Assembly (NCBI GenBank): GCA_963932465.1 | Contig: OZ010795.1 | Location: 476,026,806-476,090,805 of the forward strand | Source of the DNA: Maratus speciosus | Taxonomy: Eukaryota; Arthropoda; Arachnida; Araneae; Salticidae | Length of the DNA stretch: 64,000 nucleotides | Direction: 5' to 3' | In this document: positions 35,350-46,769 of the stretch, piece after piece | Layout: the number at the start of each line of letters is the position of its first letter | Numbering within the stretch: the stretch's first letter is position 1 | Notes under the pieces: generated by a model | The model's input: only the letters and a program-made list of their open reading frames with translations | What the model was told of the DNA's origin: nothing | Database searches by the model: none | Program-made: the position numbers and the translations under genes

Positions 35350-36337
35350 CTAGGGCGCATCCTCAACTGTCAGTTTTGGATTTAATGAAAGTAGCATCGT
35401 TCGAAAGTTATTGTCACAAAGATGAAGAAATGTATAGGAACTATACTCCCGGAATCCAACAGTTCACGAGATGTAGGCCCTTTTCTGTTTCGGAAGAGGA
35501 GATAATAATGAAAGGAAAACGGCATGAGATTCCTTCAAAAGCTAGGGAATTTGTCTTATAATTTATTTTGGTAGTGTTTATCACAATAGTGTTTCGTGAT
35601 AGAGTGGTAATGAGAATGCTATCCTGGTAATGGACAGATTGAAGGGACAAAAAGATGAAAATTTATGAAGCAAAAAATGCGTTCTTCTGTAAAACCAGTC
35701 TTCCTTCCGGCTGTATCTTCATTATATACTTTCAGCCACTGGATGTTTACTTTTTCAAGACTACAAATACTTGGTAAAGAATTTAGGATAATATTTAAAA
35801 ATCCATCGAAGTATATGGGGTGATGTTAACACTATTACAATAGGAGGCATACTAAAAGTACATCATTTGGTCTACAGCCAGCCCTCTTCACATAATTTCG
35901 ATGCAATGCGCCAATATATGCTTTTCAAAAGGATTTAATGCGAAACACGGATCAAGTCTTCCCATGAGTAAAACATGTATGCTCTACTAATTACTACTAA
36001 ACTCTTACTAAAATAACCTGCGCTGACTTTCAAACAATAATGCTTTCATCGTTTGTGCCTGGTTTTGAAAACACTTATGTTTTCAACACTTTCACGTAGA
36101 AAACAATATCATGGTTATTATAAGACGAAATTCCTGCCTTTGATAGTTCTTGAAGGAACCACATGCTGTTTTCCCTTCTTTATTTATCTTCTGCCGAAAC
36201 AGAAAAGTGTTCATATCTGGTGAACTATTATATTCGGCAGTATAGTTCATGTACATTTCTTGTTCCTTGTAACAAGAACTTTCGAACGATACCACTCTCA
36301 TCTAAATGCAGAACTGACAGGTAGGGACGTTCCCTAG
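35350..36337. mobile_element. Foldback element with TAA target duplication (PIF/Harbinger-like), 988 bp
   Basis: The left end CTAGGGCGCATCC and the complement of the right end CTAGGGAACGTCC are flanked by TAA (35347-35349 and 36338-36340). The inverted arms continue inward for more than 200 bp: ctgtcagttttgga-ttta, tcgttcgaaagtt and ctgtttcgg recur inverted at 36105-36330. Three-base TAA or TWA duplications are typical of PIF/Harbinger transposons. Both arms contain related short open frames (35376-35561 plus, 36092-36301 minus). They are related only because the arms are, and I recognise no protein family in them. Confidence 0.7.
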
Positions 36338-36343
36338 TAAGTC

Positions 36344-36626
36344 CTATTACACGAGGCCTCAAAGTTGCAGCTAATTTCGGGTGACTCAACGTTAACCCAT
36401 GGATTTAAAAGAGTTGCTCGAAATGCAAGCAACTTTTTAATGTCGGAGCAATTTTGCCGCCTGCGATGTATTCTTCCGTACTTAATGTGAAATGTTGCCA
36501 GTAACAGCCAATAAAATGCTTGAAAAACTGACAAGGAAAAGCCTTTTCCCGAAAAACCAACGAAATGCTTGAAAAAATACCGAGTTACTAGAAATTTTTG
36601 TCGCTTCAAATTTCCCCGTGTAATAG
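36344..36626. mobile_element. MITE with CTATTACACG ends, 283 bp
   Basis: The left end CTATTACACGAGG and the complement of the right end CTATTACACGGGG differ at one position. If the flanking AGT is included the inverted repeats reach 17 bp. It sits only a few bases from the preceding TAA element. No clear target duplication and no coding. Confidence 0.75.
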
Positions 36627-38823
36627 CACTTTAAGGCCTATGCTATGACACAAAAATGGACCATGTCAGAAGCGGATGTTTTTCAGCGTTTGTATGCCCC
36701 TTGAATTTGAATGCCAGTATTTCCTAAACGTATTTCCCGTCTTTATTTACTCAATGAAAAAGAGACGAAAAATAACTTTAAGAATTACTTTTATTCAAAT
36801 TCATGGAACAGTAAACATGCGAAGAAAAATCCGCCTACAACGAAACTATCTTTGTATCAGAGCGTAGGCCTTAGTATTGAGAGAACTGTGGTTAAAATAA
36901 TAGCCAACGTTAAGAAAATCAAGTAAACTATTTTAAAGCCAAGCTACCGTAAAAACAATACATTTTTATATAAAATAGGAAAAGTTTGAACATGTTTAAT
37001 CCATCCGTAATCCAACGAATTCCCTGGGGTTACGCATATCACAAGTTCAGAAACATTGCTTTAAAAGAATGAATAATATCTGTTTAAATATTGTGCTTTT
37101 CGGCAGTTTTAAATATGATTTTTGGTTTACTATATATTGCTTATTCAAGCTGTAGCTTTGCAAGTTTCTGTGAATGGCACATATGGAATTTATACATTAA
37201 TAAAAGGTAGACGATTAAAATGAATTTTATAAAGTAAACTAAAAGTAATCTAAATATTCATGTACCTGTATTGTATCAAATTTTCATAGCTGCCATCATT
37301 TTTAATAAGTCAACTAAACATGTTTTGAACCATAAAAAATATTTTAATATTGTTTTTTGCTATGTTTAATCAGTGATCGCATATAGTTCCTACAATTATT
37401 ATAAGCATATAAACTTTCTAATATGAATCAATTTTTTTTATTGAGTTAACTAAGAGCGTTTTGTGTAAACTGGAAACAAAAAACTAGAAAATAGCAAGAA
37501 TCAACTTCATGTTGTAGAACAGATATGTACTCAACCGAATTGGATCATTATTCAATTTGAACAAAGTGTCCAAAAAGTTACTAACTTTTATCAAAAGCAA
37601 ATAATTAACATCAGCTGGTGATGGAAATAAACTGTTTGCTACATTTTATTAAAAAACAGCAAGTTTTAACCATGCATAATTTAAAAATTAGTCGCGCATT
37701 TTGTCAAGAGACAAGCGGCAGATGGAAAAATCTAAATTATGAGAGTTTCAAAACAGCATCATCGACAAATCTCATTAAAAACAATTTTACAAATATCATC
37801 ATAATGTCTCAGAAAATATAGTCTCACATCTAATACAGATGTATATTTCTAATATTCTAATATTTCTATTAATTTCCAATTAGATGTATATTTCTAATAC
37901 AGAAGAATATTTCAGCAGATATGTATTCGTAAAATGTAATGGCGTGATTTCTTGACCAATGCTATTTGGCTTTGTTACCCACCTATGTGGGTAATAGCGC
38001 CATGGAAACAAAACTATAAAATAAGGTGGAATAATGGCATGTACATTGTCCGGTTCTAAAGATAAAATCTCTACAGTCCTAGAAATTAACAAATTTCTTT
38101 TACTTACCATTAACAGCGATATCAGGACGCAGTAATAGTCATTTCATATTTTATTCTTCTGACATGAAAAAATTAGCAGCACAGAACATACAAATTCTCT
38201 TTATCCTTTTTGGTTTTCAACAATGACAATAATGCTCTCTCGTGTATAAAAAAAATAAACACTTTTCGGATGTAGTTCCAGCACCTAAAGGAATCAACTG
38301 GAGTAATTACGCCAGTGGATGGCGTTATTATCCCACTGTACATATTGCGCAGTATATTTTAAACTATAAACAGCCTTGTGAACACATCCAAAATCTTCCA
38401 CAACATTTTGAAACTACATGGAATACACTACAAATTTATGCAATAAACAAATTATTTCTACTAATAAATATAGAGTCTTCAGATCACAGAACATAACTCG
38501 CAAATTTTACATCGGGCATTGACTCTTGAGGGCTTCTTCCAATGATAAGGTCTACAAATGGAACAAATTAACTTTTAGCTGTTTTTTGTGATTCAGATGA
38601 CTCAGAGCTCTTCTGCGTAGAACCCGTATGTGCCATCTACCGGATTAATTCATAATTACGCGTAATATTAACACTTGGCGTTATTACACTAGGACACCTT
38701 ATTATATAAATAGATTAAGTATAACTTCGGAACGTCAGGAGCATCTTGAAATAATATAAGAACATTTAAACATACAAAATCAAATTTATGATTTTTTATG
38801 ACAAAAAAAGTGCTAACTGTATA
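36627..38823. other. AT-rich spacer, no gene recognised
   Basis: Several open frames of 60-90 codons (36676-36926, 37618-37821, 37880-38110 minus, 38242-38496) have no recognisable domain. I see no splice or promoter context to support them. Confidence 0.45.
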
Positions 38824-38825
38824 TA

Positions 38826-40395
38826 CAGGGTGTCCATAATTAAACGACCCTACTTTAAAGTTGTCTGCAGACAAAACTATTGTTCATAAAGTTGTGAAAT
38901 TTTGTGAAAGACATAATAAAGGGATGGGAATTTGTTTAAGGAAAAAAAAAATTAAATTTTCATCACGTGAGGGATGAGTTTTATTAAATTATACATTTAG
39001 CATTACGATAGTTTAGAAATTTTATTTAGTAACTTAACCTGATTCTAAAGACAGTATTTCATGGCATGTTACTAGCATTTCCCAGAAAACACTGCGGTCA
39101 ACTGTGGAACATGCTATCTTACTATTCCAGATGGCATCTGAAAATGATGACCGTCATGCGGAGCATGTTTGGTTAGAGAAAAATTCGTTAAACTATCATA
39201 AATGTTTGCTAAATGTGTAATTCATTAAAAAAATGCTATGAAGACGTTTTTGCTAGGAAAGAGATGGCCGTTTTGTGTTGACAAAGTAGTGTGATTTTTA
39301 ACACCAGGTCCTATTAAAAAAACTCCAATGCGGGTAAACGAAGACTTAGTTTATTTCATGATGAAAGTCCAAGGGAGAGGTGCAGGGGGAAAGCAATAAG
39401 GAGCCTCTTTTAAGACGTCATCACGAGGCTAGAGACAGAGCAGGAATGTCTTGAATATACAGTTACAACTTTCTTGTTTGGCGGACTACAATATCGCCAA
39501 TCTACAAATATTTTGCGCCATGCACAGGAGTGGAGAAAGCATTAGCTGATGTGGATTCGCCAAATACATACGGTAGGCTTCTACCATATTAATTGTGTAG
39601 GGGGGGGGGGGAGATTGTGGGCTGCAAACATTCCTGAGTCATGATAGGCTTAGGCGAAGACTAATCTGTACATCGATACAGCTGCGGTTAAAAAAAATAA
39701 AAATTGTTATCTGGATAGGGCATAGTAACAGACCGAATTCGTTAGGCTAAAAGGCATGAGCATGTATTTTTCTAGACTAGATGTTAGATCAAAGATAAAC
39801 CGCTTTACCACAAAAATGCAGAATTGCCATACATCTGAATAAAAGGGTGTGAAGCGAAGATAATTCTAATGAATAGATTGCATGTAAAGTGATTTTAAAT
39901 GATGAGTTATATTCATGCCCAAATAAGGAAATGACCGAAGTTAAAATGCTTTTGAAACTAACAGTCAGCCGTAACGAATTTTCTACAAGGTTAAATCGTA
40001 TGTGTGTGAGACTCACAAAGTGAAAATGGAGAGTGATTCACTGATTTTATTTTATTAAAGAGATGAGTAACTAGAATAATTTAATTTAAATGTGCAGGGC
40101 CATTAATACAATCGCTTTAGTTTTTAAATGTTGAATTTAATTTAGGGGCTGCACTGTTTGACTATAGTGCACAAAATAAATAAGTTATTAAACAGAATTT
40201 TAATTGAAACTGCCTGGGGGGGATGGAATGTAAACATATATAACGAGATAATCGTTATAAATGCCTCCTATTTTTTTCACCTCAAACAAATTCCCATACC
40301 TTTATTATGTCCTGCACAAAATTTCACAACATTCTGAACAATAGTTTCGTCTGTACAGAACTTTAAAATAGGGTCATTTAATTATGGACACCATG
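38826..40395. mobile_element. TA-flanked element with long inverted repeats, 1570 bp
   Basis: The left end CAGGGTGTCCATAATTAAAC and the complement of the right end CATGGTGTCCATAATTAAAT are flanked by TA (38824-38825 and 40396-40397). The arms pair for about 120 bp. Target and ends suggest Tc1/mariner-type transposition. The interior has no recognisable transposase. Immediately downstream, 40396-40600 holds a second copy of the right arm that matches the left arm even further inward. Confidence 0.8.
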
Positions 40396-40600
40396 TAAAT
40401 AAAATATTTAAACTATCGTTATGCTAAATGCGTAATTTAGTAAAAATCACCCTCTGGTGGCGAAATGTTGAACTTTTCTTCTGATTAAACAAATTCTCAT
40501 CTCTTTGTTATGTCTTTCACAAAATTTCATAACTTTATGAACAATAATTTTGTCTGTAGAGAACTTTAAAGTAGGATTTAAAAACCCTTGTAGATGTTAA
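40396..40600. repeat. Extra copy of the right arm of the preceding element
   Basis: Read as the complement it runs tcctactttaaagttctct, acataacaaagagatgagaa and tagcataacgatagttta. It matches 38838-39030 over about 190 bp, but lacks the outermost CAGGGTGTCC end. Confidence 0.8.
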
Positions 40601-40668
40601 AATGATGTTACTTGACACCCAAGTTTGTAACATAATTTTAGCAGCTTTGATGGTTTTTATGTTTTAAA

Positions 40669-40707
<39 letters not shown>

Positions 40708-40728
40708 GTATATATATAGAGAGAGAGA
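40669..40728. repeat. Palindromic CT/TA/GA microsatellite
   Basis: A run of CT units, then TA units, a gta interruption, TA units again and GA units. The whole tract is self-complementary. Confidence 0.95.
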
Positions 40729-40729
40729 C

Positions 40730-41578
40730 ACTTTTTCGTAATAAAAAAAGATAATTTTGATTTTGAATGTTTAAATGTTCATAAATTATGTATGCCCAGT
40801 ATATTTTTTGAGTTACTTTTTAATTTTAATGAAAATTTCTCTCAAGAATTTTTCATTTATACTACCTCTGAGAAAATGAATAAATTTTAAGATTTTCTGT
40901 GACATTAATTTTGCTGTTTTTTTAATCTTCCATATTATTTGCTTCAAATTAATAATATGCTCTTTTTTTCAGCCGTTGCTCGCCTTAACAAAATGATAAG
41001 TGCACTTTATGAAGGGAGCATATTACCTTATATTAAATTTAATTAATGAACTACAGCTTCTTATTAATTTAATTATTCAGTTTACGTTTTTTGGGTACAT
41101 TTTTTTCCATTTAATATAAATATAATTACTTCGAAAGCATATGTTCGCGTAACATTTCGTACAAGTGTTTTTAAAGAGTTAACTTTTTTCATTAATTGCT
41201 GACTAAATTCAAATTCTTTGATCATGTCAGAGTGCTAATTATCATATAATAAATTTTAGCCTTTATTTATGTACTATATTATCAATTTAAAAGCAATATG
41301 GTCTGAAAGTTTTTTATTCGTCTTTTCAAATTAATTATCTTGCTAGGCGTTTTCGGAAGACGTTTATTTCACTTTTAGAAATTGAAATTTCATTTTTTAA
41401 ATGTATACTTCAAAAATTTTAATAGCTACATTCTGGTATTTTTATCATTTTAATTTTTTTATTAGTTTTACTTTTTGCCTATCATTTTTACAACTTTACG
41501 CAGCAAATAGAATTTTTTTATAGTGTCCTTAGTATATCTGTATTCTTTAACTTATTGCTGTATTAATAGTATGGAAAA
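40730..41578. other. AT-rich spacer with a copy of repeat R sequence
   Basis: Sequence at about 41340-41490 (aaattgaaatttcatttttt, then agctacattctggt) is related to 47195-47340 and 47900-48035. It is a fragment of the old repeat called R here. No gene. Confidence 0.55.
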
Positions 41579-41580
41579 TA

Positions 41581-42538
41581 CAGGGTAATTATAATTAAAG
41601 CTTAAGTTTCAAAACGCTCTAAAAAACGAACCACTGATTAGAATGACGTCAAAATCGAGCGGAGTATTATTAAAGAAATGGGAAAGAACATGAGCCAAAA
41701 AAATGTTTCAAACTTTAGCGACAGTGGCGCTGTAAGCGTCAGAATTTCAACTAAAAATGTCGTCTGCTTCAATGCTTCGTCTGTCCACAGAATTTACCAC
41801 GGCCAATCATTGCCCACTTCCATGCGAGCTAGAAATTCCAAAGCAAAAACCTCACTTGCTGGCAGCTCAGAAGGAAACAACTCTTGCACATGGCAAATTT
41901 TGTACGGAAAGCATTGCAGGATGTTTCGTAGAATGTTATACACCATGCTCACAGGCTTGTCCACTGTTCGGGTAATTCTCCGTGCACTGCATGGTTGCAC
42001 ACTACCGCTCGACTCCTCCTGGACTGTGGTGGCCACTTCTTCAACTATCGCTGAATCACATCTTTTCATTCCTCTACCAGGCTGCACATCAAACGAACCT
42101 GTATTTTCGAATTTTTTCATCATTTTCACCAGACCCATGACAGTCATCGGTCCAACGCTTTTTTTCATACCCTTGAGGATCCTGAACTTCTGCAGAGCTA
42201 CTGGTGCAGAATCACCGTTCTTGTAATAAAGCTTTACAAGCAGAGCGGGGTCCTTCATTGAGACACTCATGGGCGAGCGTCTGAGACGCGAAATGATTAA
42301 ACGCCGTTTACCCAACGCTTTTATAACACCTGAAATGGCCATACGCATGCCAGGTATTTTAATTTACACTTTCTGACGCTTACAGCGCCATCTGTCACTA
42401 AAATTTGGAACTATATTTTTTTTGCTTCATTTTCTTCCCCCTTTTTCAATAATACACCGTTCAATTTTGACGTCATTCTAATCAGTGGTTCGTTTTTTAG
42501 AGCGTTTTGAAACTTAAACTTTAATTATAATCCCCCTG
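41581..42538 (-). mobile_element. TA-flanked mariner-type element with ~165-bp inverted repeats, internally deleted
   Basis: TA flanks the ends at 41579-41580 and 42539-42540. The left end cagggtaattataattaaag and the complement of the right end caggggga-ttataattaaag begin inverted repeats of about 165 bp, reaching gctgtaagcgtcagaa. The 958-bp element encodes only the N-terminal half of a transposase on the minus strand. Confidence 0.92.
41763..42348 (-). pseudogene. Transposase N-terminal half (DUF4817-like helix-turn-helix), catalytic domain deleted
   Basis: The family binds the element's ends through an N-terminal helix-turn-helix and cuts DNA with a DDE/D catalytic domain. The frame from 42348 shows, after a likely real start at MSVSMKDPALLVKLYYKNG, the DNA-binding part: ALQKFRILKGMKK, VMGLVKMMKKFENTGS, VQPGRGMK. 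A linker follows, then the conserved LEFLARMEVGNDWPW. A stop codon lies at 41794-41796, yet the frame resumes as ILWTDEA, which holds the first catalytic Asp. The sequence then passes into the inverted repeat. So the element lost the rest of the catalytic domain by an internal deletion just after the first acidic residue. The open frames on the plus strand here are shadows. Confidence 0.85.
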
Positions 42539-42540
42539 TA

Positions 42541-43090
42541 TCTATATTTGTTAGATTTTAAGAAAATGAAATTCATTAAATTTCAATAAATTTTAATTTT
42601 ATTTTTGTCATATGTATGTACTACTTTAAATTTCTTAAACTTAAAAGTAATTCCAGTACTTTTCTGTTATACCATCACTATACCAAAATGTATGTTAATG
42701 AGCTATTCATTTCAACCCTTGGCCATGCAAAAGATTTTAATTCAAAACCATACTAAACTTTGTGACTCCCTATTTTTTGAACGTGATTTTTTTTAAAATA
42801 CTTAATCATAACCACGCAAAAGTATTAATATGCTATTCTTCGAATAAAAAATATTTTCTAACAAACTATAATTTAAATTTTCTTCTGACGCTGAAATAGA
42901 TTTGACCATTTGTTGATGAGGAAGCTGAAAAAATTTGTTTCTGGACTATAGGAATTATCTATAATTTTTGCGACATGCCAGCTACGAACATTTCACAGTC
43001 ATACTCAATCTGTTGAGAGATTATGGGGTATAGCAGAAGGGAATAATAAAGGACAACCCGGTACTGCTAGCCATTGTTTATCATCCTATC
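42541..43090. other. AT-rich spacer, no gene seen
   Basis: No supported gene. The end (about 43050-43090, cattgtttatcatcctatc) appears to be the left part of repeat R. Confidence 0.45.
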
Positions 43091-43098
43091 TCATAGAG

Positions 43099-43876
43099 CA
43101 GGTATGGCGAACCTATGGCACGCGTGCCGAACTTGGTACGTAAGAAAACTTCTCTGGCACGCGAAAAAAATTATAGATTATATTCAGTTTATGGAAAACA
43201 ATCCATTTTATGTTTTTTAACAAAAAGTATAGTTTTGTGTAACAGGTGTATAATTTACTTTAAAATAATTAGCAAATTTTGAATGAATTAAGGTGTTATA
43301 AATTTCAATGAAAGCGCCTTGTAGCGTCATTTTCTCGCCAAACCATTCACAATGTAGTGTTTTCCAAATCATTTTGCTTCTTTATGAAATTTCAAAGTTT
43401 TTTGAAAATGGAATTTTTAGATATAGTTTGCATAGTAATACACCTAATTGACAACCTTCTACTTCAGATTAGGTTTTATTTTAATTAGGTTTAGGGTTTT
43501 AAGTAATTTTAGGTTTTATTATATTTGGGTTTTAATTTTGAAAATTGAATTTTAACTGTTACTGTAAATAATATGTATCTATTGAACTTGTTTTTACAAA
43601 TAAAAATTATCTGATTCGAACTATACAATAAAAGAAAACTCATTTATAGATTATTAACACGGAATTCTATGCGACATGGCTATATTATTGAGTAAATACA
43701 GCATGATAAATAACTTAGGAATCGAATTTAGTGTAAGTGTAAAAATATTTAAGAAAAAACTCTATAAAAATTAATTATTGGATTTTATCTGAGTTTGTTT
43801 CTGGCACTTTAGAATGTTGGTACATAATATGTTTGAAATTTTTGGCACGCATAATCAAAAACGTTCCCCATCCTTG
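43099..43876. mobile_element. Non-autonomous hAT element with 8-bp target duplication
   Basis: Perfect 8-bp duplication TCATAGAG at 43091-43098 and 43877-43884. The ends CAGGTATGGCGAAC and (complement) CAAGGATGGGGAAC fit the hAT pattern, and subterminal ggcacgcgtgcc and ggcacgcataat follow. No transposase frame in 778 bp. Confidence 0.92.
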
Positions 43877-43884
43877 TCATAGAG

Positions 43885-44033
43885 TTTGTGAGGTGGTACA
43901 ATGTCTTTTTTTTTTAATGACATGTTTACTCGAATGCTTAGAGACATTTCCAATTTCACAAAGCAGTTTAAATTGAGTTATATTTTGTTATTTTACTGTA
44001 TAATATATACATACATATATATATATATATATA
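43885..44033. repeat. Repeat R, interrupted copy, left part
   Basis: The stretch gcttagagacatttccaatt, then gtttaaattgagttatattttgtt and a TA microsatellite, matches 47600-47680 of the uninterrupted copy. The giant palindrome at 44036 sits in its TA tract. Confidence 0.6.
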
Positions 44034-44035
44034 TA

Positions 44036-45832
44036 CAGTGTGTCCACGTATAACCTGACCGACCTTTATTTTCGCAACCGTTGGTCCTAGATACATACTT
44101 CCAATTACAAAAATGGTTTAAATAACGTAAAGAATTATTTTTAAAGCAATTTGGGTCAAGAAAAACATTTATTAAAAAATTACGAAATTTAAAATTTTAT
44201 ACGGTCCCCCGGTCCTATAAGTTATATTTAGTAAAATTTTCCTCTGACACTGACAAGTAAGACAAAAAGAGTCCCGTTATTCTGCGATTAAAAATGACCG
44301 AGTAATAGCTGTTTAAAGTTGGAGCATACTTTTTGCTGCAAATTAGGGGTCATTGACAAATTTAGTAGAAATATAATTCCGTCAGATATACTACAAAAAT
44401 GGTTGAGAGTAAAATTGACATTGCAATATAAATTTGAAATCTTTAATCATCTGAAATATTACTGCAAAATATACAATTTTTAATAAACATATAATAAGAA
44501 AAAAAAACAGAATTTTTCTTAAATAAAAGGATGAGAAACAAGAGCCTCAATTCTTTAGAAAATGATACATGTTTTTAAAATGCTGTTAGATTACACTGTC
44601 TTTCAAATTTTGGGTTGTGCCATGCTTTTTAGTTTTTGAAAATTGATTCTCATGTATTTTTTAGCGCTGAATCCTACGATGACCTTCATTTTAAACCATC
44701 ACGTAAGGATTTGTCCCAAATTGCAAATTTCAAAGTTTAAAAACTTAAAGTTAAAATAGATCCCCCCCCCCCCTCCCCTTCGAACCTCATTGGACACCTG
44801 AGCTATTTAGCTGTAAGAAACCCAGTATAAGCCAAAAAATTGAATAAATTATTGAATTAAATAAAATTAAACTGAATTAAAAAGTATCATATCTATTTTA
44901 TAGTATTAGATTTTTCGCTATTTTTTAACCTTGAAATTTACGATTTGCGAAAAATCATGAGATGACGGTTAAAAGTGAAGGTAATATTTTTATTCAGCGT
45001 TAAAAAATACATAAAACGTAATTATAAAAGTTGAAAGACACAACCATCGCAGGTTTATGTTATCTAATATAAAACTCTTTCTTAAACTTGTTGACGGTAA
45101 TCTGTCCGAATTTTTTTGTGTTATCCTCCAATATAAGGATGTATAAGATGTTAAGTGTCGAAAATCATATTAATACAGCATTGTCTTCGGATTTAAGTCA
45201 GTATGTAAAATTTAACTTCGATCGGACATTTGAAAGTGAGTTAATGTTTGAGTATAAAATTTAAACTAGAAAGATGATCGTTGCAAGTTAAATAAAACCT
45301 TATGAAAATAACATAATTTTTGTTAAAAGAAGATCATTGCCTCAAATCCTTACAAAATACAACATATGTTAAAATACAAGTATTGTAACTAATCTGAAAC
45401 TTAAGTAATAAAAGTTAATCACAATATTTGTACGATTTCTTTCAAAGCGCAGATACCTTGAAATAAGTTTAAGTACTTTATATACAACCCCTGAAAGCAT
45501 GGCAGAAATCATCTGTTTTGAGCTGCAAAAAAGTGGTATAAGTCATGCACTTCAAAGTTTCATAACACGGTCAATTTTAATCTTAGTTGAATGGGATTTT
45601 TTTTGTCTTACTTGTTAGTGTCACAGTAAAATTTTATTAAATATCACTTATAGGACCGGGCGACCGTATAAAAATTTAAATTTCGTAATTTTTTAACAAA
45701 TGCTTTTCTTGATCCAAATCGCTTTAAAAATAATTCTTTGCCTTATTTAAACCATTTTTGTAATTGGAAGTATGCATCTAGGACCAACGGTTGCGAAAAT
45801 AAAGGTCGGTCAGGTTATACGTGGACACACTG
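44036..45832. mobile_element. Giant TA-flanked palindrome, 1.8 kb
   Basis: The ends CAGTGTGTCCACGTATAACC and the exact complement at 45813-45832 are flanked by TA (44034-44035, 45833-45834). The outer ~350 bp of each arm match closely (for example ccgttggtcctaga, tggtttaaata, tcctataagt). Weaker but collinear pairing continues (tattttttagcgctgaat near 44657 against attcagcgttaaaaaata near 44993) up to a centre near 44760-44930 that contains a C-run. No transposase frame. The whole element is thus one inverted repeat, older toward its middle. Confidence 0.9.
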
Positions 45833-45834
<2 letters not shown>

Positions 45835-45874
<40 letters not shown>

Positions 45875-45875
45875 T
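45835..45875. repeat. TA then GA microsatellite
   Basis: A (TA)n tract followed by (GA)n, joining the giant palindrome to the truncated RT fragment. Confidence 0.95.
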
Positions 45876-45879
45876 TCGG

Positions 45880-46460
45880 AGTATTCTAATGGGAGGGAGT
45901 TGCAGCTCCATTTTGGCAAACATTTACTTACATATATATGAAAGAAATAATAATTTAAACAGTAACACATTATCCTACAGGTATATAGATGATGTTTTGA
46001 TAGTCAAATTAAATAATGATATTGAAAACATTGATTTTACATATTATCCTACGTCTCTGAGTCTGGAACCCTCCTCCCAGAATTGTAAAAATATTAATTT
46101 TCTAGATGTGACCCTAAACATAGAAAGTGAAAATTTGATATCTAAGTTATTTGATAAGCGAAATGATTTCGATTTTAATACCTTAAAGCTGATATATTTT
46201 GATTCGAATGTTCATGTTTCGGTTAAAAGAAATGTCCTAAGAAATGGCTTAATACGAATCGAAAGACTGAGAATAGAGTTAAGGATATGTTTAATGACAT
46301 TTTAGAGTGGTGTCGTCAGGGACTCAAGCAAGGTTATCCTCGCAATTTCATCAGGAGAATAACTAGTGATTTTATTAAGAGTAGCAGTTACGGAACTGAA
46401 CTGAACACAGTGATGGATGAGAATGGTGGTTTTGATGCTTTGATTGATCTAATGAGATAG
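45880..46460 (+). pseudogene. Reverse transcriptase fragment, second Penelope-like family, 5'-truncated and frameshifted
   Basis: RT motifs appear directly after the microsatellite: MGGSCSSILANIYLHIYE (template/primer grip region), YRYIDDVL with the two catalytic aspartates intact, INFLDVTL, and a C-terminal part with SKLFDKRNDFDFNTLKLIYF. This order is typical of Penelope-like reverse transcriptases, but the sequence is clearly different from the copy at 9.9-11.5 kb and no GIY-YIG domain follows. Near 46240 the frame shifts. The protein continues as RVKDMFNDILEWCRQGLKQG and ends ENGGFDALIDLMR at 46458-46460. The true start is lost, and the upstream part of the long open frame (45772-45879) belongs to the palindrome and microsatellite. 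I am sure it is an RT; the assignment to Penelope is less certain. Confidence 0.8.
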
Positions 46461-46760
46461 GAACATATTTTGGATTTGTAGATCTGTTTAGTTTTTCATT
46501 GTTTTTAATTTTTTCATTTTTGGTCTCGGCGAGTGAAGGGGGACGTAGCATGCGTACAGTCTGACTTAACCCTGCAGAGCATGTCGTTAGCCATGCCGCT
46601 CGCCTTCTGTTCTGTTTTGCTGTTATATATATTTTCCTTAGTGTGGTTTTATAGTTTGGTTTTAAGAGTTAATGTTTATGTTGGTTATTTTAATATTTTT
46701 GATGTAGAGTTTCAATTTAGCTATGGTGAGTGAAGGATTTTGATATTTTGTTTGTGGTTT
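46461..46760. other. Sequence downstream of the RT fragment
   Basis: Probably the 3' untranslated part of the retroelement, ending in a TA microsatellite near 46765. A GC-richer stretch lies at 46525-46610. The frame 46533-46733 has no family signature. Confidence 0.4.
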
Positions 46761-46769
46761 TAAATATAT

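Noticed and set aside
41678..42226. 182-codon plus-strand frame
   Set aside because: It is antisense to the transposase fragment, which has recognisable family motifs on the minus strand.
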